From positions 162,988-226,987 of the forward strand of contig CAADRB010000026.1 of assembly GCA_900708905.1 (NCBI GenBank): DNA of 64,000 nt, read 5' to 3'. Source of the DNA: Hymenolepis diminuta. Lineage: Eukaryota > Platyhelminthes > Cestoda > Cyclophyllidea > Hymenolepididae. The position numbers and the translations under genes were made by a program. The notes beneath the pieces are model-generated. The model was not told where the DNA came from. It worked only from the letters and a program-made list of their open reading frames with translations, and ran no database searches. Positions 11,216 to 24,184 of the stretch are shown here, one piece after another (positions within the stretch are counted from its first letter, which is position 1; every line of letters starts with the position of its first letter).

Positions 11216-13932
11216 CGCTGCCTTATCACTGCAACTTATCTCTCGCCCTCGCTCGCTGCGCTTTTTCTACTTTCTCTCTCTATATTTTCCCCTATCTTGT
11301 TTGTACTAACAAGTAAACATTAATTTATATTTTCCAGTTTCAAAATTTATTGTCAAGTTTAAGATGCGTCGGATAAAAAGGGCTAATGGTTACGAATATT
11401 CAGAGAAGAAAACTATCAAAAAATGCACTTATAAGCATAGTTATCAAAGTAAACTTTAATAATTCCCAAAAGTTCATATATGTATAGAGCACATTACAAG
11501 TAATACATTTTTACTAAAGATTTACAATCAAATAAGCGTAAAGTTTATCAAAAGCTTTGAAAGTTGTGCGTTACAGATGTACTGTGCTTATTCATCGACA
11601 AACGGACACAATGTTCTATTTCCTCTTTAAGAAATTTCAATATTGACTGCTGTGATGTTTTGTTGAATCAAACCCTTATTTATCTATTTTTATAAAATAA
11701 TATCATTGTTTATTTATTTAAGGTAAACTACGAGGGAGTGTTTGGTAGTTGATCTGACATAGATCATCAAGCTAACCAAAAAGCGATAGGGAATGTGGTA
11801 CCAAAGCACCTATATTCTGGACATTAAACACCTGGACTTCGCCCCACGCTGATGTTTATAATTGACCCACACAGCTAGCACAATTAGCACAATATATTAT
11901 CATGTGTTTTCTTTCTACGCGTACGCAGTCCTCAAGTTGATGCAGAGGATCCTCGTATGGGAGAATGCTTGAGGAATGTAACAAATCGATCTAGTGTCAA
12001 ATAAATAATTAGTCAATAAATACCTATTGCACATAAAAATGTGATTGTTCCCTTGACTCTTAACCGGCTGCATTCGAAATAAAAGGTCATAATCTTGATA
12101 TGGATGAGTCAAGTACAATTATTATCAATGCGTAGCATTTGGAACTGTAGAAATAGAATTTACTGTATTGGGCGGCACAACCTTCTGGTTGGGAAGAAAG
12201 ATCTGAGTTTCACTGGTATTTTATTTATCTTCTTCGGATAACAATAATTACAAAACCTATATAGAGGCTACCTGTTGTATCCTGAACCAGCCAGTTCTGA
12301 CCTGAATTATTCCGCTGCGTGACAATTCGCCCTCTGGCTCCCTTTATTTTTGCGTCAGTTTGATATGACTTTATAAGTTTGTCTATGTGGTACATATAAA
12401 AATAATATTTTCCTGAAAATATTTCTTTGATCTAAGATTCCTTATTTTCCACTTTTAATTCACGTTTCATTTAATTCCCTTTATTCGAACGAATATATTC
12501 ACATTACGGCTGTAAATGGCGGATTATATAGATCCACCTTTAAAATATAGTTAAATGATTCGTGTAATTTATATTTCATAAATGAAACTAGCTACTTACT
12601 GTGTAGATGGCTCTACATCAATTGCCTGCATTTTGATACTCTGCAGAGTCCAGGAGGACATAATATTGCCATTGATAAATTTAATTTGAAAAAAATGATG
12701 ACCTTACTAGGTATGAGCCAGAAGTAGTAATAATTATTTCCCCCGCTTCCAATATTTCTTCCATAAATAAAACTGTAATTTCCTTCTTAATTTCCCACTG
12801 ATTAAACGTACCTTGTGAATATGTTTATTTGTTTAAGCCTATACCGATTGGGTTTACTTCCGTTAGTACACGCGTGTTTACCGTAACGTGCCTTGTGTTC
12901 TGCTTTGGGTGCTTGGTTTCTGTGTTAAACTGTTATTTTACTGAATTTTCTAGATTAATTTGTTCTGCAAAATTACAACAGAGATTTCTAGTTTGCTACG
13001 TTATTACAGTATTAAAGATGTTTCTTCTCGTGTGGATAACTATAATTAACAACGTTTGGAGGTGAATGAAATGTCATTCCGAGTTAATCAGAGAAATTGA
13101 GGACATTTGTAATTGCCAACATTAAAGGGGTTAATCAATTTTTTCTGAGATGAATGGATACGTAAAATTCTTCGACCGACATCTGAAACATTATTGGACA
13201 AGGAGTTAAATTGACTAGGAAGCAAAATAGAACTAAATGTCACAGATCATTAAATAGTCAGACACTAAAAAAGATATGCATGATTGAAAAAATAGCATTG
13301 CTTTTGTAATCAGCAAATGTTTCGTTCTCATAGAAATCCTTTCCGAATGATAACTGCCATGTGAATACACAATTTTTCTTCGTAGTCGTATTAGTTTGAT
13401 TAATTTCTCTTTACAACGGATTGAAAGTATAATGCAAAGTTTAGTTATAACTTTCTTATCACAGCCGAGTAAAAGTAGAAATCTTAATTCCTTTTTAGCT
13501 CTTGGATAAACCAAATAATCAGATGGGCATTGTAATTTACTGTAGGAGTAAATTGAAGTTGAATTTTCACGCGAATGGGCCCATTATGCAAAACGACAAA
13601 CGGTGATTTTGATAATAGGCACGAACACGTTTTACGTATACATATTATTTTAAATGTAAATTACATAAAACGCAACACTAACTTCACAAATTTTCGTATT
13701 CTACGTCTTATTTCAAGCCAGGAGATGCATTTTCAAGTATGGATTACAATCACCTTTTAGAATTTTCCTATGAAAATTAAATTAAATGAGAGAATAAAAA
13801 AACAAGAATGAACGCAAAGATTCGTTCACTTTTTGCCTCTTACTGTCATTAATATTAGATGATCATGCTTTATTTGGACTAGTTTAGAACCGCGTTATAC
13901 AAATAACATCGTAAAAAGCAGCAGCTGTGTGA
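11216..13932. other. AT-rich intergenic DNA upstream of CNOT10
   Basis: No convincing gene. Open frames at 12829-13065 (plus) and 13233-13514 (minus) are hydrophobic or basic low-complexity translations without recognisable motifs. The CNOT10 promoter presumably lies at the right end, but no clear TATA or initiator could be picked out. Confidence 0.5.
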
Positions 13933-16900
13933 ATGGCCTTGCAATATTCATCGAATGATGCATCTCTTGCCATTGAGGCTACTGAATTCTACAGTCAGTC
14001 TCAGTTAGGATCATGTCTTAGTCATATGAAGAAGCTCTACTCAACAAAGTCAACAGATCCGAAGGTTAATTTCAGTAAATTATATTATTTAACCTAATGT
14101 GAAATATTAATAACATTTTTGTCAAGGTTATTAACATGTTTCGTGTGTTATTTAGGTAATTGCCAACAAAGCTTTAGTCGAATTTATTCATCAAAATAAT
14201 TTAACACATTCAGATGAATATCTAGAACAATTGCGAAAAGCTGCATCACTTGTTGGCCTACCTATATCTACATCTATGAAATTGAGTGATCATGTTCCTT
14301 CTCTTACTAATCCTTCTGAACTTGATCCTTCGGTTTTCTCAATACATTATAATTACGCCCTAGTTTTGTTTCATCAGCGGCGTTTTGGTTTATCAGAACG
14401 TCTTCTTGCTAGTCTTCTTGGAATCTCAGAACCAGACGCTACTCCAAATTCCCTTCAGCTTCCCATCAAGGCGGGGTTACTTATTTCTCAAAGATGTTTA
14501 CTTCTATGGTTGGATGTCTGCTTGACTCTTTATCGATACCAACGTGTGTTCGATTATACCTGTAGGTCTTATAATGCTGGTGGATTTAGCTTCCTAACAA
14601 ATGAACTTATTTCAATATTTCATCTATTTAGCACACTGTATTCAACAGATAGAACCTGCTGAAGGTGAAATTTCTCTCAGTTCAGATGTTCTCGAAATGC
14701 TCAAGGAGATATCTCGTCCACTTCGAATTTTCCGACTTCGGGCCTGTCTGCAAACTGGTCGGTTGAAAGAAGCTCAAGAGGAAATCGATATTCTAGACGA
14801 AACTGAAGATTATCCTGAACAGGATAAAAGATGGAATGTTTCTAGAAGTTTGGATTATGCCCGTGCGCAGCTCCTATATTTAAAGGTGTTTAATAGTTTT
14901 TCATTTTTTGACACATTCATCCATTTTCAGGTTGCTTAAATAACTTTTGATCAGTTATATTGAACTATATTTTCGAACATATTTTTTGATAAGATTATTA
15001 TTCAACTTCCTGAAAGACAATAATGGTTATCGTGGTATTTATTACTATAAGTGGAATGACCAAAACTATTTGTGTAAATTCGTGTCCAAAAATTAGACTC
15101 ACCGTCAATATGTAAGCCTCTAGAATGACTACGGAGAAATATGAGGTTTCTGTCCTTTCTTCACAATAAATATCGAAGGAAATTTACTTCTATATGAACT
15201 TAATGAAACGTTCGAATTTCATCGCAAATTGGCCTGTATATACAGATATCGAGTTTTCGGAAATCGATTAGTTATCCTATTGCCAAATTCACATCGCTTT
15301 CTTTTCAGCGAGACCAAAATGTTGCTATCAAACGACTTACTAATCTACTTAGCCCTAAGGACAATCCTACGGAATCTCCTTTAATTCAAAATAACCTCGC
15401 CCTAGCCTTCTTTTCCTCTGGACATATGGGCTTGGCCATTCTGCAGTCTCGTTCAGCCCTCAGATCTACCGAGCGTCTGTCATTTGAAAATACTGCCAAT
15501 GATATGGAAGATCTCATGCATCGTACTCCTCTCAAAGCCCTCAGTGCAAGTCGTCATCTTGAGCTCCTGCATAACATGGGTCTGGAATTATTATTACAGA
15601 ATAAATCTCCGGAAGTGGCCTTTCATTTTCTTCTCTCAGTGGTAAAGGTCTATCCTTGTAATCCGAGACTATGGCTTAGACTAGCAGAATGCTGCATATT
15701 GGTACATAGGTTGGTGATTTTTCTATTTGATTTCTTTACTGTTCTATTGATCGTTTGCCATAACAACAATCCATTTGTATAAATTATTCATAAATATACT
15801 CATCTCATAGGACCGCGTTTTTTTCATTTCCCCCCAACTGTAATTATATTACTACTTGATTTCCTGCAAATGTTGCACGACAGACCTTAGAGTTTGAGAC
15901 TGTCGAATTATCTGCAGGTATATTAAATGTGGTGGTTCATGTTTGCCGATTCAGAGTTCGATGAAATAAATTTCTATCCAACATACATTTTTATTTAAAG
16001 ATAATACATATTTGGAAGTGGAAACGTTCTTTTTTGCTTACGCTTTTTGCATTAAGAACTTTAAAATGTTTGCAACTAGAATGTATTCGCGAGAATACTA
16101 AGTTAATAATGCAAACCTATATTTCAGCTAAATGAAACTGTTCTTTCTTAAAATGGGGGATTATCTATGGTGCATATTTGAATATTTCATCGAGCAGTTA
16201 TTAAAATCCCCTTTTGGTAATAACAAGACACACCTAAGCGTTTGCGGGGTAATGCTCAACGGAACATATGTCAAGTAATAAAGGTTGTGAAATCGTTTTT
16301 TGATTTTTGTGTGATGTGGGTGACCAACTAAAATGGCCAATAGGATGGAAGAATGCGAATTTCACCTAAGAGCGGCTTCTGGATACCTTTTCCCTATCGA
16401 AGTCCAGTCATTAATGCTTCCATTAAGGGTTTTGGGAATATCTTGAGGCTTCTCTTATGGAGAATCTCATATTTTAGTGCTATTATTGATTATCGAAATT
16501 TATCATGTAATTAGTTTAATCTGCTTTAAAATCTGTCACTGATTCTCCCTGTTATATAATCCCATTTTCCGTCTGTTTTTACATCGGCGCTCATTGTAAG
16601 ATTTTCATTCGAAAATTTCCTTGTCGACCTAAATCAGCTGGAGTAGGTTATTGAGCGTTTTATTGCTCATATTTGGTCACCTTTGTGCAGTTTTTCTATT
16701 GTTATGATGATTTTCAGTTTTTTTCTTCGCATAGACCTAACAATCTTGTTGATTGGAGAGCGGAGTCTCGGTCCTCTTGCCTTCAAAGGGTTGTTGGTAG
16801 TGGTCCTATGCGGAAACTCATTATTGGTAATCAAGAAGCCCCTGTAAGTTTTTCCCTTTTAATTTACTGTCATACATTATCTGACTGTTCCATTGACAAT

Positions 16901-19156
16901 TTCGACAATTAGGCTAAAATACAACAGTCTGCTAAAGGAACTTCGGTACCGCCTAATGATAAAAGTCCAACTATGGAATTTGCAGCACAGTGTATCCGCA
17001 ACGCTTACCTTCTTTTACCACGACCACCTGCAGAATTAGTAGACCCTTCCCTCGAAAAGGAAGGGACTAAAGCCATTCTGAAGTGGGCCGCTGATCAGGT
17101 GAGTAAAAAATCTGTTCCTGCTCAGAGATTCAAATATGGAAGAAAATACAAACAAAGAAGCTGCACAGTTACCAGGAGCAGTTTAATGCTAAATGATCTT
17201 ATCCCATGCTATTTCTGTTAGCTTTCTTGTGTATTGGGTGAGTAGAGAAACTTTCTAAGCTATCGTCCTTCTAACTTCTGCAAAATTTGTAACAAACAGT
17301 ATAGAAAGAGGACAAAAGGTATGACGGGTATTGTAGTATTTGATTGTAAAGGAGATACCTGTCCCGTAGATAGCAATATGAAAAAGCGAATGATCATATT
17401 TTTGTAAGGTAAGACTCTTTCTGCACTGTTGTGCTAGCAACTCCTGTTTCTATCGTTATTATCTATGTTCCCGTTAGATATTGCTACACTACCGTTGAGT
17501 CGGACCAAGAGAGGGGGATAGATAAAGTAGGAATGCAGTTACTCCAAGGTCTACTAATTCTTACAGGTACTATTTATTATTAGTAAAACTCGACTTCATA
17601 TTATTGATGTTTGATTGTCAACCCATCGCCGGAAAGTTGACGGCTTTTTCCAAACTTATTGTCAAGGTGTTAGTAACGGTGTGCATCCGCATATTGATAA
17701 GGACGATGGACAACCTATAAACCACCTGTGGGGATTGTACATTCCCGAACAAAACACAAACTTTATGGCTCTGTTTGTCTGCATTCCCTCACACAGTGTG
17801 AGACTGGGTTTGGCTAACTGGGATATATTGAATTGCGACTTAGGATAATATTTAACAGTGAGCATACTGCAAGGTCACTTATGCTCGATTGATCAAACAC
17901 CAATAATTACCCCATAAAATCGTGGAAGTTGCGTCTCCTACGATTGGTTTGGTTACTTACACAAACAGTAATATCATTTACTTGTATTTCTTTAGTCATG
18001 TTCAGTTCGACCGTCAAGTCAGGTTTTAAGTGGTGAAGCTCTTCTACAAGTCATTTCTGCAGTTCTTGTAACTGGTGCCTACATATTTCTCTGTCTGGAT
18101 GATCCCGTAGAAGTTATCCACTATGCTGAACAGCTTCTTTCTGATGGACCCTCAAAATCATCTGATAGCTCTTTCGGGTGGCTTGGACAGGTCGCTCCAC
18201 CTGCTTACCGATATCTTGCCAAGATGTATCTAGCTGAAGCTCGGATCGCTATGGATGAGTTAGCTTGCATATTTCAAACCATGTTTCCTTCATCCAATAA
18301 TTTATTTTCTCCTCCTCTCCTTCTTTGATCTCATTTTAGAATAACCGAAGCTGTAGATAGTCTGTTATTACCGGATCGGTTCACATCTAAAAGGCGAAAT
18401 CTTATGCCAAATACTCTGCGATTACCTTTCCCTTCGCTGAATGTAACTTCCTGTCTTTCGACGACCCAGTTTCTACCACAAACTTGCCCGCTATCGCAGT
18501 TACCACTACCACTACCAAATTACTCAAAGGAAATGAACTTTCCTATGAATAATATCCAAGCTTCTGGTATTGTGCTTCACAATATGGCTGTATGTTTCAT
18601 GCTAAAAGAGGAACATACAGAATCAAGATGTTTACTTGAGCGCTCGTCTACATTTCTTTTGGTCAATATTAATGAACCTAATTCTCCACCGACCATTCAA
18701 GAAGGAAGCGAGGAGAATAGACTCATTCTCTACCCTCCAGAGAACATGATGGATCCTATATCCAGTCTTCTTGTTAGACATCAACTTCCGAAACAGTTCC
18801 TTCGAAATTGGGTTTATTTGGAGATGAAGTCGGGAAGGTCTAATTTTGCAGCGAATTTCCTGAGGGCCCATATAGGCAATGAGGCTTTCGGGAATCTGAT
18901 TGCTCCAGCATTTGTTTCAGGAAGAAGTGTAGGAAAGGGGAGAACTTCGCCGCCCATTACATTTGAGGTTGGTGGCAACTGTTTGGGTGATTTGGAACGT
19001 AGGCAGCTGACACGCCACTTGTCAATTAATCAGTTGAATGATGGAACGAGAATGCAATCGACACCTTTGCGAATTCAGGATCCTCCACAACCAGCTTCTG
19101 CGTCAACCGAAGCAACAGGACTGAAATGGAGTGAAGCGGATTGGCCGCCGTTGTAG
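13933..19156 (+). CDS. CNOT10: CCR4-NOT transcription complex subunit 10 homologue
   Basis: CNOT10 is a helical TPR-type subunit of the cytoplasmic/nuclear CCR4-NOT deadenylase complex, where with CNOT11 it docks on the N-terminus of the CNOT1 scaffold. Exons: 13933-14064, 14156-14561, 14632-14885, 15309-15709, 16735-16843, 16913-17098, 17996-18258, 18340-19156; all phases agree and give about 855 residues (human about 744). Family landmarks are HYNYALVLFHQRRFGLSERL near the N-terminus, the NPRLWLRLAECCI repeat in exon 4, MEFAAQCIRNAYLLLP in exon 6 and YLAKMYLAEARIAMDEITEAV across exons 7-8. The ATG at 13933 opens a short first exon; no better upstream ATG is in frame. The C-terminal 120 residues are poorly conserved. 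PRPF31 follows on the same strand 730 bases downstream. Candidate AATAAA signals lie at 19474-19479 and 19518-19523. Confidence 0.9.
14065..18339 (+). other. CNOT10 introns
   Basis: Seven GT-AG introns; the longer ones are 14886-15308, 15710-16734 and 17099-17995. None contains a recognisable gene. The second intron (14562-14631) is short, and its donor (T|GTAGGT) is the only nearby choice whose phase matches exon 3. An open frame at 17615-17848 has no family signal. Confidence 0.7.
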
Positions 19157-19884
19157 TTGGAGTCTTGTTTGTTTAGTTTTCATTATTGTGTTATTTCAAC
19201 AAGTATATTTTCTTACATATGAATCTGATTTAATTTTACTTTGGGAATCGCCAAAGGATGTATGGGATTTCGGTGGTTTGCGCTGTTTGCTTGTCAGCTA
19301 GCCTCAGAGTTAATCTGGGCTTTTGAGGAACTCTAATAGGGGGGTTGAGGTGCGTCAAGATGGGGAAGTGGGTTAGAGTACATATTTGAGTTGTTTGGAT
19401 TTTGATAGTGTGCGAGCGATAGGTTTGTGAAGATAGAGTCATCCGAATCTGCCAAATAAGTTTATAAAAGGGGAATAAATGGGTTCAGACTGCGAATAAT
19501 TCAAAAGAATTAGTCCGAATAAAAAGTTGTCAGAAAAAAAGATTCAAATAAGAAAGAAAAAATTATATATTTAGCAAAGTATATTCAGTTATTGAAAACA
19601 TAAAATCGATTATGCCTACTAGTTACAATTATTAATATTTTTGAACTTTGAAGTTTATATTTGTTGTTCCGTAAGCTCACTTTTCAAAATTTCGTTGAAT
19701 CTGTCAGGCTTCGCCGTCTGTCGTTCTTGTAATATTCTGCCTGCCCAGTTCATCTTCGTTTTTTATAAACACAAAAATTCTGCAGTGTTTTATAACTGGC
19801 TTTGACATACAGATTTTTTGAATTTATTAATATTATTCAAAATCGTTCTTCATTATGAAACATTTTCCATTTTTAGAATTAATT
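19157..19884. other. CNOT10-PRPF31 intergenic spacer
   Basis: Contains the CNOT10 3' UTR with two AATAAA candidates and the 5' flank of PRPF31. A pyrimidine-rich TTTTTAG at about 19870-19876 lies just before the PRPF31 ATG and could be a cis or spliced-leader acceptor. Confidence 0.5.
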
Positions 19885-22800
19885 ATGTCTCTAGCGGAAG
19901 AACTTCTTGCTGATTTGGATGATAATGAAGCTGTCGAGGAGGAAGATGATCCTTACACATCCGCTAAAGCTGCACTCATAGATGCGAGTGTAGTTGACAA
20001 TGGTGATGTGGAAATGATAGATAAGTCGACTAATAACGGGGTTTCTGTCCCAGAAAATCTTGTTGGCCCACTTAAGCCCACTCACCTCCTCAACGCTCCA
20101 ATGGTTAAGGCGCCGGTTACTGCATTTGCCAAGCTTCGAAACAGTGAAAAGGTCGTTAAACTCGATTTATAACGACGTGCATTAGGTATCTTTGAGCAGG
20201 ATATAAATATTATCTTTACTCTTATAGCTTACCAAGGTCATGAGTCAGATCGACACATTTTCACGACAGAAGAAACGTGAAAAAATAGATAGCGCCGTTG
20301 AGGTTGACCCGGAATATAATTGCATAGTGGATTCAAACAATCTTGTTGTGGAAATTGACAATGAAATTGATATTATTCACAAGTACGCCCGTGATATCTA
20401 TCAACATCGCTTTCCAGAGTTAGAATCCCTTGTTCCTCAGCCCATGGACTATCTCAAAGTCATTTTGGTAAACCCCTCGTTTGGCTATTTTTAACAAATA
20501 TTTCATTTATCTAAGTCCATTTGCTAAAGGTTAAAATTTATATCAAAAGTACGATTTGAAAAGAGTAATTTGAGGGGAATAATATGAAACTTGGGTTGTC
20601 AATTATAAACTTACTCTAATGGTCTGACGGTTAAATGAGTTTTCGTGCTTAAGCTGTTATGGAATAATAACTAAAAAGTTTTCTTCAGGCCTCATTTCTC
20701 CTTAATTCACTATTGTCAGACTAGCGTATTAAATAGTGGCTTGTTATACATATTCGGAATCATTTGTTATTTTTCCACAGGCTCTTGATAATGACATTCT
20801 TGAGCGCTCCAAGAATACTGCACTTCTTGCCACTTTTCTCACTTCTGCCACAATTATGGTTGTTACGGTGACAGCGTCAACCACTCAAGGTAAACCTCTT
20901 GAATCAGATGCTTTACAACGGGCCAAAGATGCTTCTGTGATGGCTATAGAACTCTTCGAGATGAAAAAGACCATCATGGACTATGTGGAATCTCGTATGG
21001 CTCTCATTGCCCCAAATGTTAGCATCCTAGTTGGTGCTTCTACAGCTGCTAAGCTCATGGGTGAGTAACATCTACTTATTTCATTTCAGCAGATTGAGTC
21101 TACCTCCATCCCTTAATTTATTCACGTCGGTTAGGTCGAGCTGGTGGCCTGACAGCTCTCTCGAAGATGCCCTCTTGTAATATCCAGGTGTTAGGTGCTC
21201 AGAAGCGCAATCCGGCTGGCTTCAGTAACAACGCCAGTCTTCCACATACGGGTTTTATCTATCACTCTGAGTTTGTCCAAAAGCTACCCCCAGATCTTCG
21301 CTCTCGAGCCTCACGTCTCTTGGCAAACAAAGTTGCACTGGCTGCTCGTGTTGATTCATTCCATCAGTCGCAGGTGAGATAGCATAGCTTTTTTTTATAA
21401 GGTCGAACTGAGTTTCATGTTATTAAATGGTAATAGCTTTATTTCAGGATGGAAATATGGGTGAGAAGATGCTTCTCGAAGTGGAAAAGAAGATCGACAA
21501 ATGGCAGGAACCTCCACCGGTCAAACAAGTTAAAGCTCTACCGGCTCCCATTGATCCACCAGCAAAGTAAGTTCATGCTATTTCTCTTCTAACTATACCT
21601 TGGTTGTACTTTTATCAGATCTGATGCAAATTCACTGAATCACTAATTGTTCTTATGGTTTTCGTTGAGCGACACGATTTCACAATTGTTAAATTGCCTC
21701 TGGTTCACGGTTTTAGGACTTAGGGGGTTGTATGGTGATCACTTTGAACTTATATTGTTAGAGCGTGACATTTCTCACCACGTTTTCCTATTTGTAAGTC
21801 AATTTATAATAATAGATCTTATCAAGTGTACGAGTTTGACAGAAGAAATGTATTAAAATAATAGGACTTGTGAATTTTAACGATTACCTTCCTAGCATTT
21901 AGGTGCTCTTAAAATATTTCCGTTTTAATTGCAATATCCTACTGTGGTATTGTGCTCAAAGTTGTTCGAGTTTGTATATGAGTGTCTTTGAGCTAGCATT
22001 CTATAAGTATAGAAGGTAACTACTTTGTCTTTGATTAATTATCTGCAGTTTTATTTTATAATTTCCTATATATAATCATATTTTCATCCAGCATCTTTTA
22101 TAACCGCATATAGAATTTGAAATAGAATATTATTAAGTGGAAATTGATAAATCTGCATTCACTGGAGTGTCTGTACTATTTATAGAAACAGCTAACTAAA
22201 CCTAATTATTATTTCACAGGAAGCGTGGTGGTCGTCGTTATCGTAAGATGAAGGAACGCCTGGGCATGACCGAACTCCGCCGCTCCACCAATCGCATCCA
22301 GTTTGGTCAAGTGAGCGAAGATGCCTACCAAGCAGATTTGGGCTTCTCCCTCGGTTCTCTGGGTCAACGTGGTGTTGCTGGCCACTTGCGGGTACCCACT
22401 GCAGACTCGAAGACCAAGGCACGAGTGAGTAAGGCACTGCAACAGAAGCTTTCAAAGTACGGTGGTCTCTCGACTATGCCAACGACATCCCTTGGTGCGG
22501 CTGCTACTTCCTCGGCAATTTGGGGAGGTGTTTCTTCGATTAAAAGAGGAGGTACCGAAACCGCTGGTACTGCGTCTTCAGTCACTTTCACTCCTGCTCA
22601 GGTACGTGTCTTAGTGTTATTTTATTTCATTTTTATTTATCTGAGTAGAAAAATGGAAATCAAGAGTAGGAATAACACAGGCAGTCGCTTAGCACAATCA
22701 AAATGAACATGTATTTTCTGTGTATTACTGAATCATTGGCGTAATTACATTCAGTCTTCATGTGCTCAAATCAAATGAATGACAAATCTTTATAACTTAT

Positions 22801-23319
22801 CGAGTGTTTCAGTAAAGTAGATGGAAATATCCTGAAAATGGGTCTTTACAAGTAAAGCTCAATACTTACTTTTTTATTTAAATGAAAAATGATTGCGTTT
22901 GGAGCTGTTCTAATTGGTTTACTATGCAAAAGTGATGTGCTCGGTAAAGTAGAGGGATATAATCCTCTCTAGCTGAAAACTAATTTTATTATTTTTTTTG
23001 TACTGGGTAGAAGATATGTAGGAAGTCCGTCTGATTACTCTCAAAGTTAATATAGAGTTCATCTTGGGATTGTCAACGCTTTGACCCTTTAATATCTGCA
23101 TTAAACAAAAGAAATCTTAATCTAATCCATCGTTTGCTGTTATCATTCTGACGTATTACTGTTGTGTTTCAGGGTTTGGAAATCGTTAACCCGATGGCAT
23201 CAGAGAAGCAAGTGGACGAGCACAAGAAGTATTTCAGTGCGACAGCTGGATTCGTTAAGTCGAAGACGACTTCTAACGAGAGCATGCCACCTCCTCTGGC
23301 TCCACCCAAACGTTCCTAG
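19885..23319 (+). CDS. PRPF31: Pre-mRNA processing factor 31 (U4/U6 snRNP 61-kDa protein)
   Basis: PRPF31 binds the U4 snRNA/15.5K complex through its Nop domain and bridges U4/U6 to U5 in the spliceosomal tri-snRNP. Exons: 19885-20151, 20228-20467, 20781-21060, 21135-21373, 21448-21566, 22220-22601, 23173-23319; phases agree and give about 557 residues (human 499). The start MSLAEELLADLDD matches the family exactly, so the in-frame upstream ATG at 19855 is probably not used. Landmarks: IVDSNNLVVEIDNEIDIIHK, the Nop-domain core (VESRMALIAPNVSILVGAST; RAGGLTALSKMP; LPHTGFIYHS), WQEPPPVKQVKALPAP, then the basic GGRRYRKMKERLGMTELRR and EDAYQADLGFSLGSLG tail. Exon 7 opens with GLEIVNP, as in other animals. 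A serine/threonine-rich insertion precedes the C-terminus. An AATAAA lies at 23375-23380. Confidence 0.95.
20152..23172 (+). other. PRPF31 introns
   Basis: Six GT-AG introns of 76, 313, 74, 74, 653 and 571 bases. The two longest (21567-22219, 22602-23172) are AT-rich and contain no recognisable feature. Confidence 0.75.
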
Positions 23320-23374
23320 AAGAAGCTCCCGTGTTTTGATTCCTTGTTTGTGTGTGTCCATTTTTTGTATATAT

Positions 23375-23380
23375 AATAAA
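23375..23380 (+). terminator. AATAAA polyadenylation signal of PRPF31
   Basis: Canonical AATAAA 55 bases past the PRPF31 stop codon, followed by G/T-rich DNA. Confidence 0.7.
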
Positions 23381-24184
23381 GGAAGTTGTATGACAAACGA
23401 CAGTCTTTGCCAACTTGATTCAATATCACCTTTACTAACGACTAAGATTGGATAGATATTCTTATCCTGCAACTATCTAAAGTTCCTGTTTTTCATCAGT
23501 TATTGGCTTGATATGGTAAAAAATCAGTTTGCGAACATCAAAACTGGTGGGGAAGTGACAATTTTCACATTGGGGACGAATTCACAACGAGATTATCATA
23601 CTACTGGATTTTAAGTCTCCTGAGGACAAGCCTGGAGTTCCCCTTATGTCGGCCTAAACTTAGCGTCAATGACGAGGAATAGGATATTACGTAAATTAAT
23701 TATAACCGAATTACTGAGATTAGTCATCTTACTGAGATAATGGTCGAGTGGATTTGTTTTTGTTCTGCAGCCAAATTTTTTTCTAGGGCAAAGCGATTCA
23801 AAAAATTCATTCAAAATTTCTACGCATCATTGTACCTATGTTAGTATTTGCAGTAACGGCACTCTAGAACATTGGGTAAAAATGTCACCTAATCTCATAT
23901 TGAAAACATCCATCCACGAATCTTAATGGGAAAATTTAAGATGTGGAGGTACTACAATTAGATCAATTAAGTGAATCATTTTTTTAATAATGCTCTAAAC
24001 TCACTTTCCAACGATTGTAATATTAAACTATTACTCTTATCATTGGAACACATAAAACGCATTCTTATTAGAAACATTGTATATATTTATATATTCAAAA
24101 CAGTCGAATTTGGAGGGGAGAAAGGGGATAAGGTGATACAAGTGGCACACATTCAATGATCCATTGTCATTACAAAAAGACACC
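23381..24184. other. PRPF31-NUP205 convergent spacer
   Basis: Separates two genes that end towards each other. It must hold the NUP205 3' UTR, but no canonical AATAAA on the minus strand stands out near the stop. No gene is seen. Confidence 0.5.
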
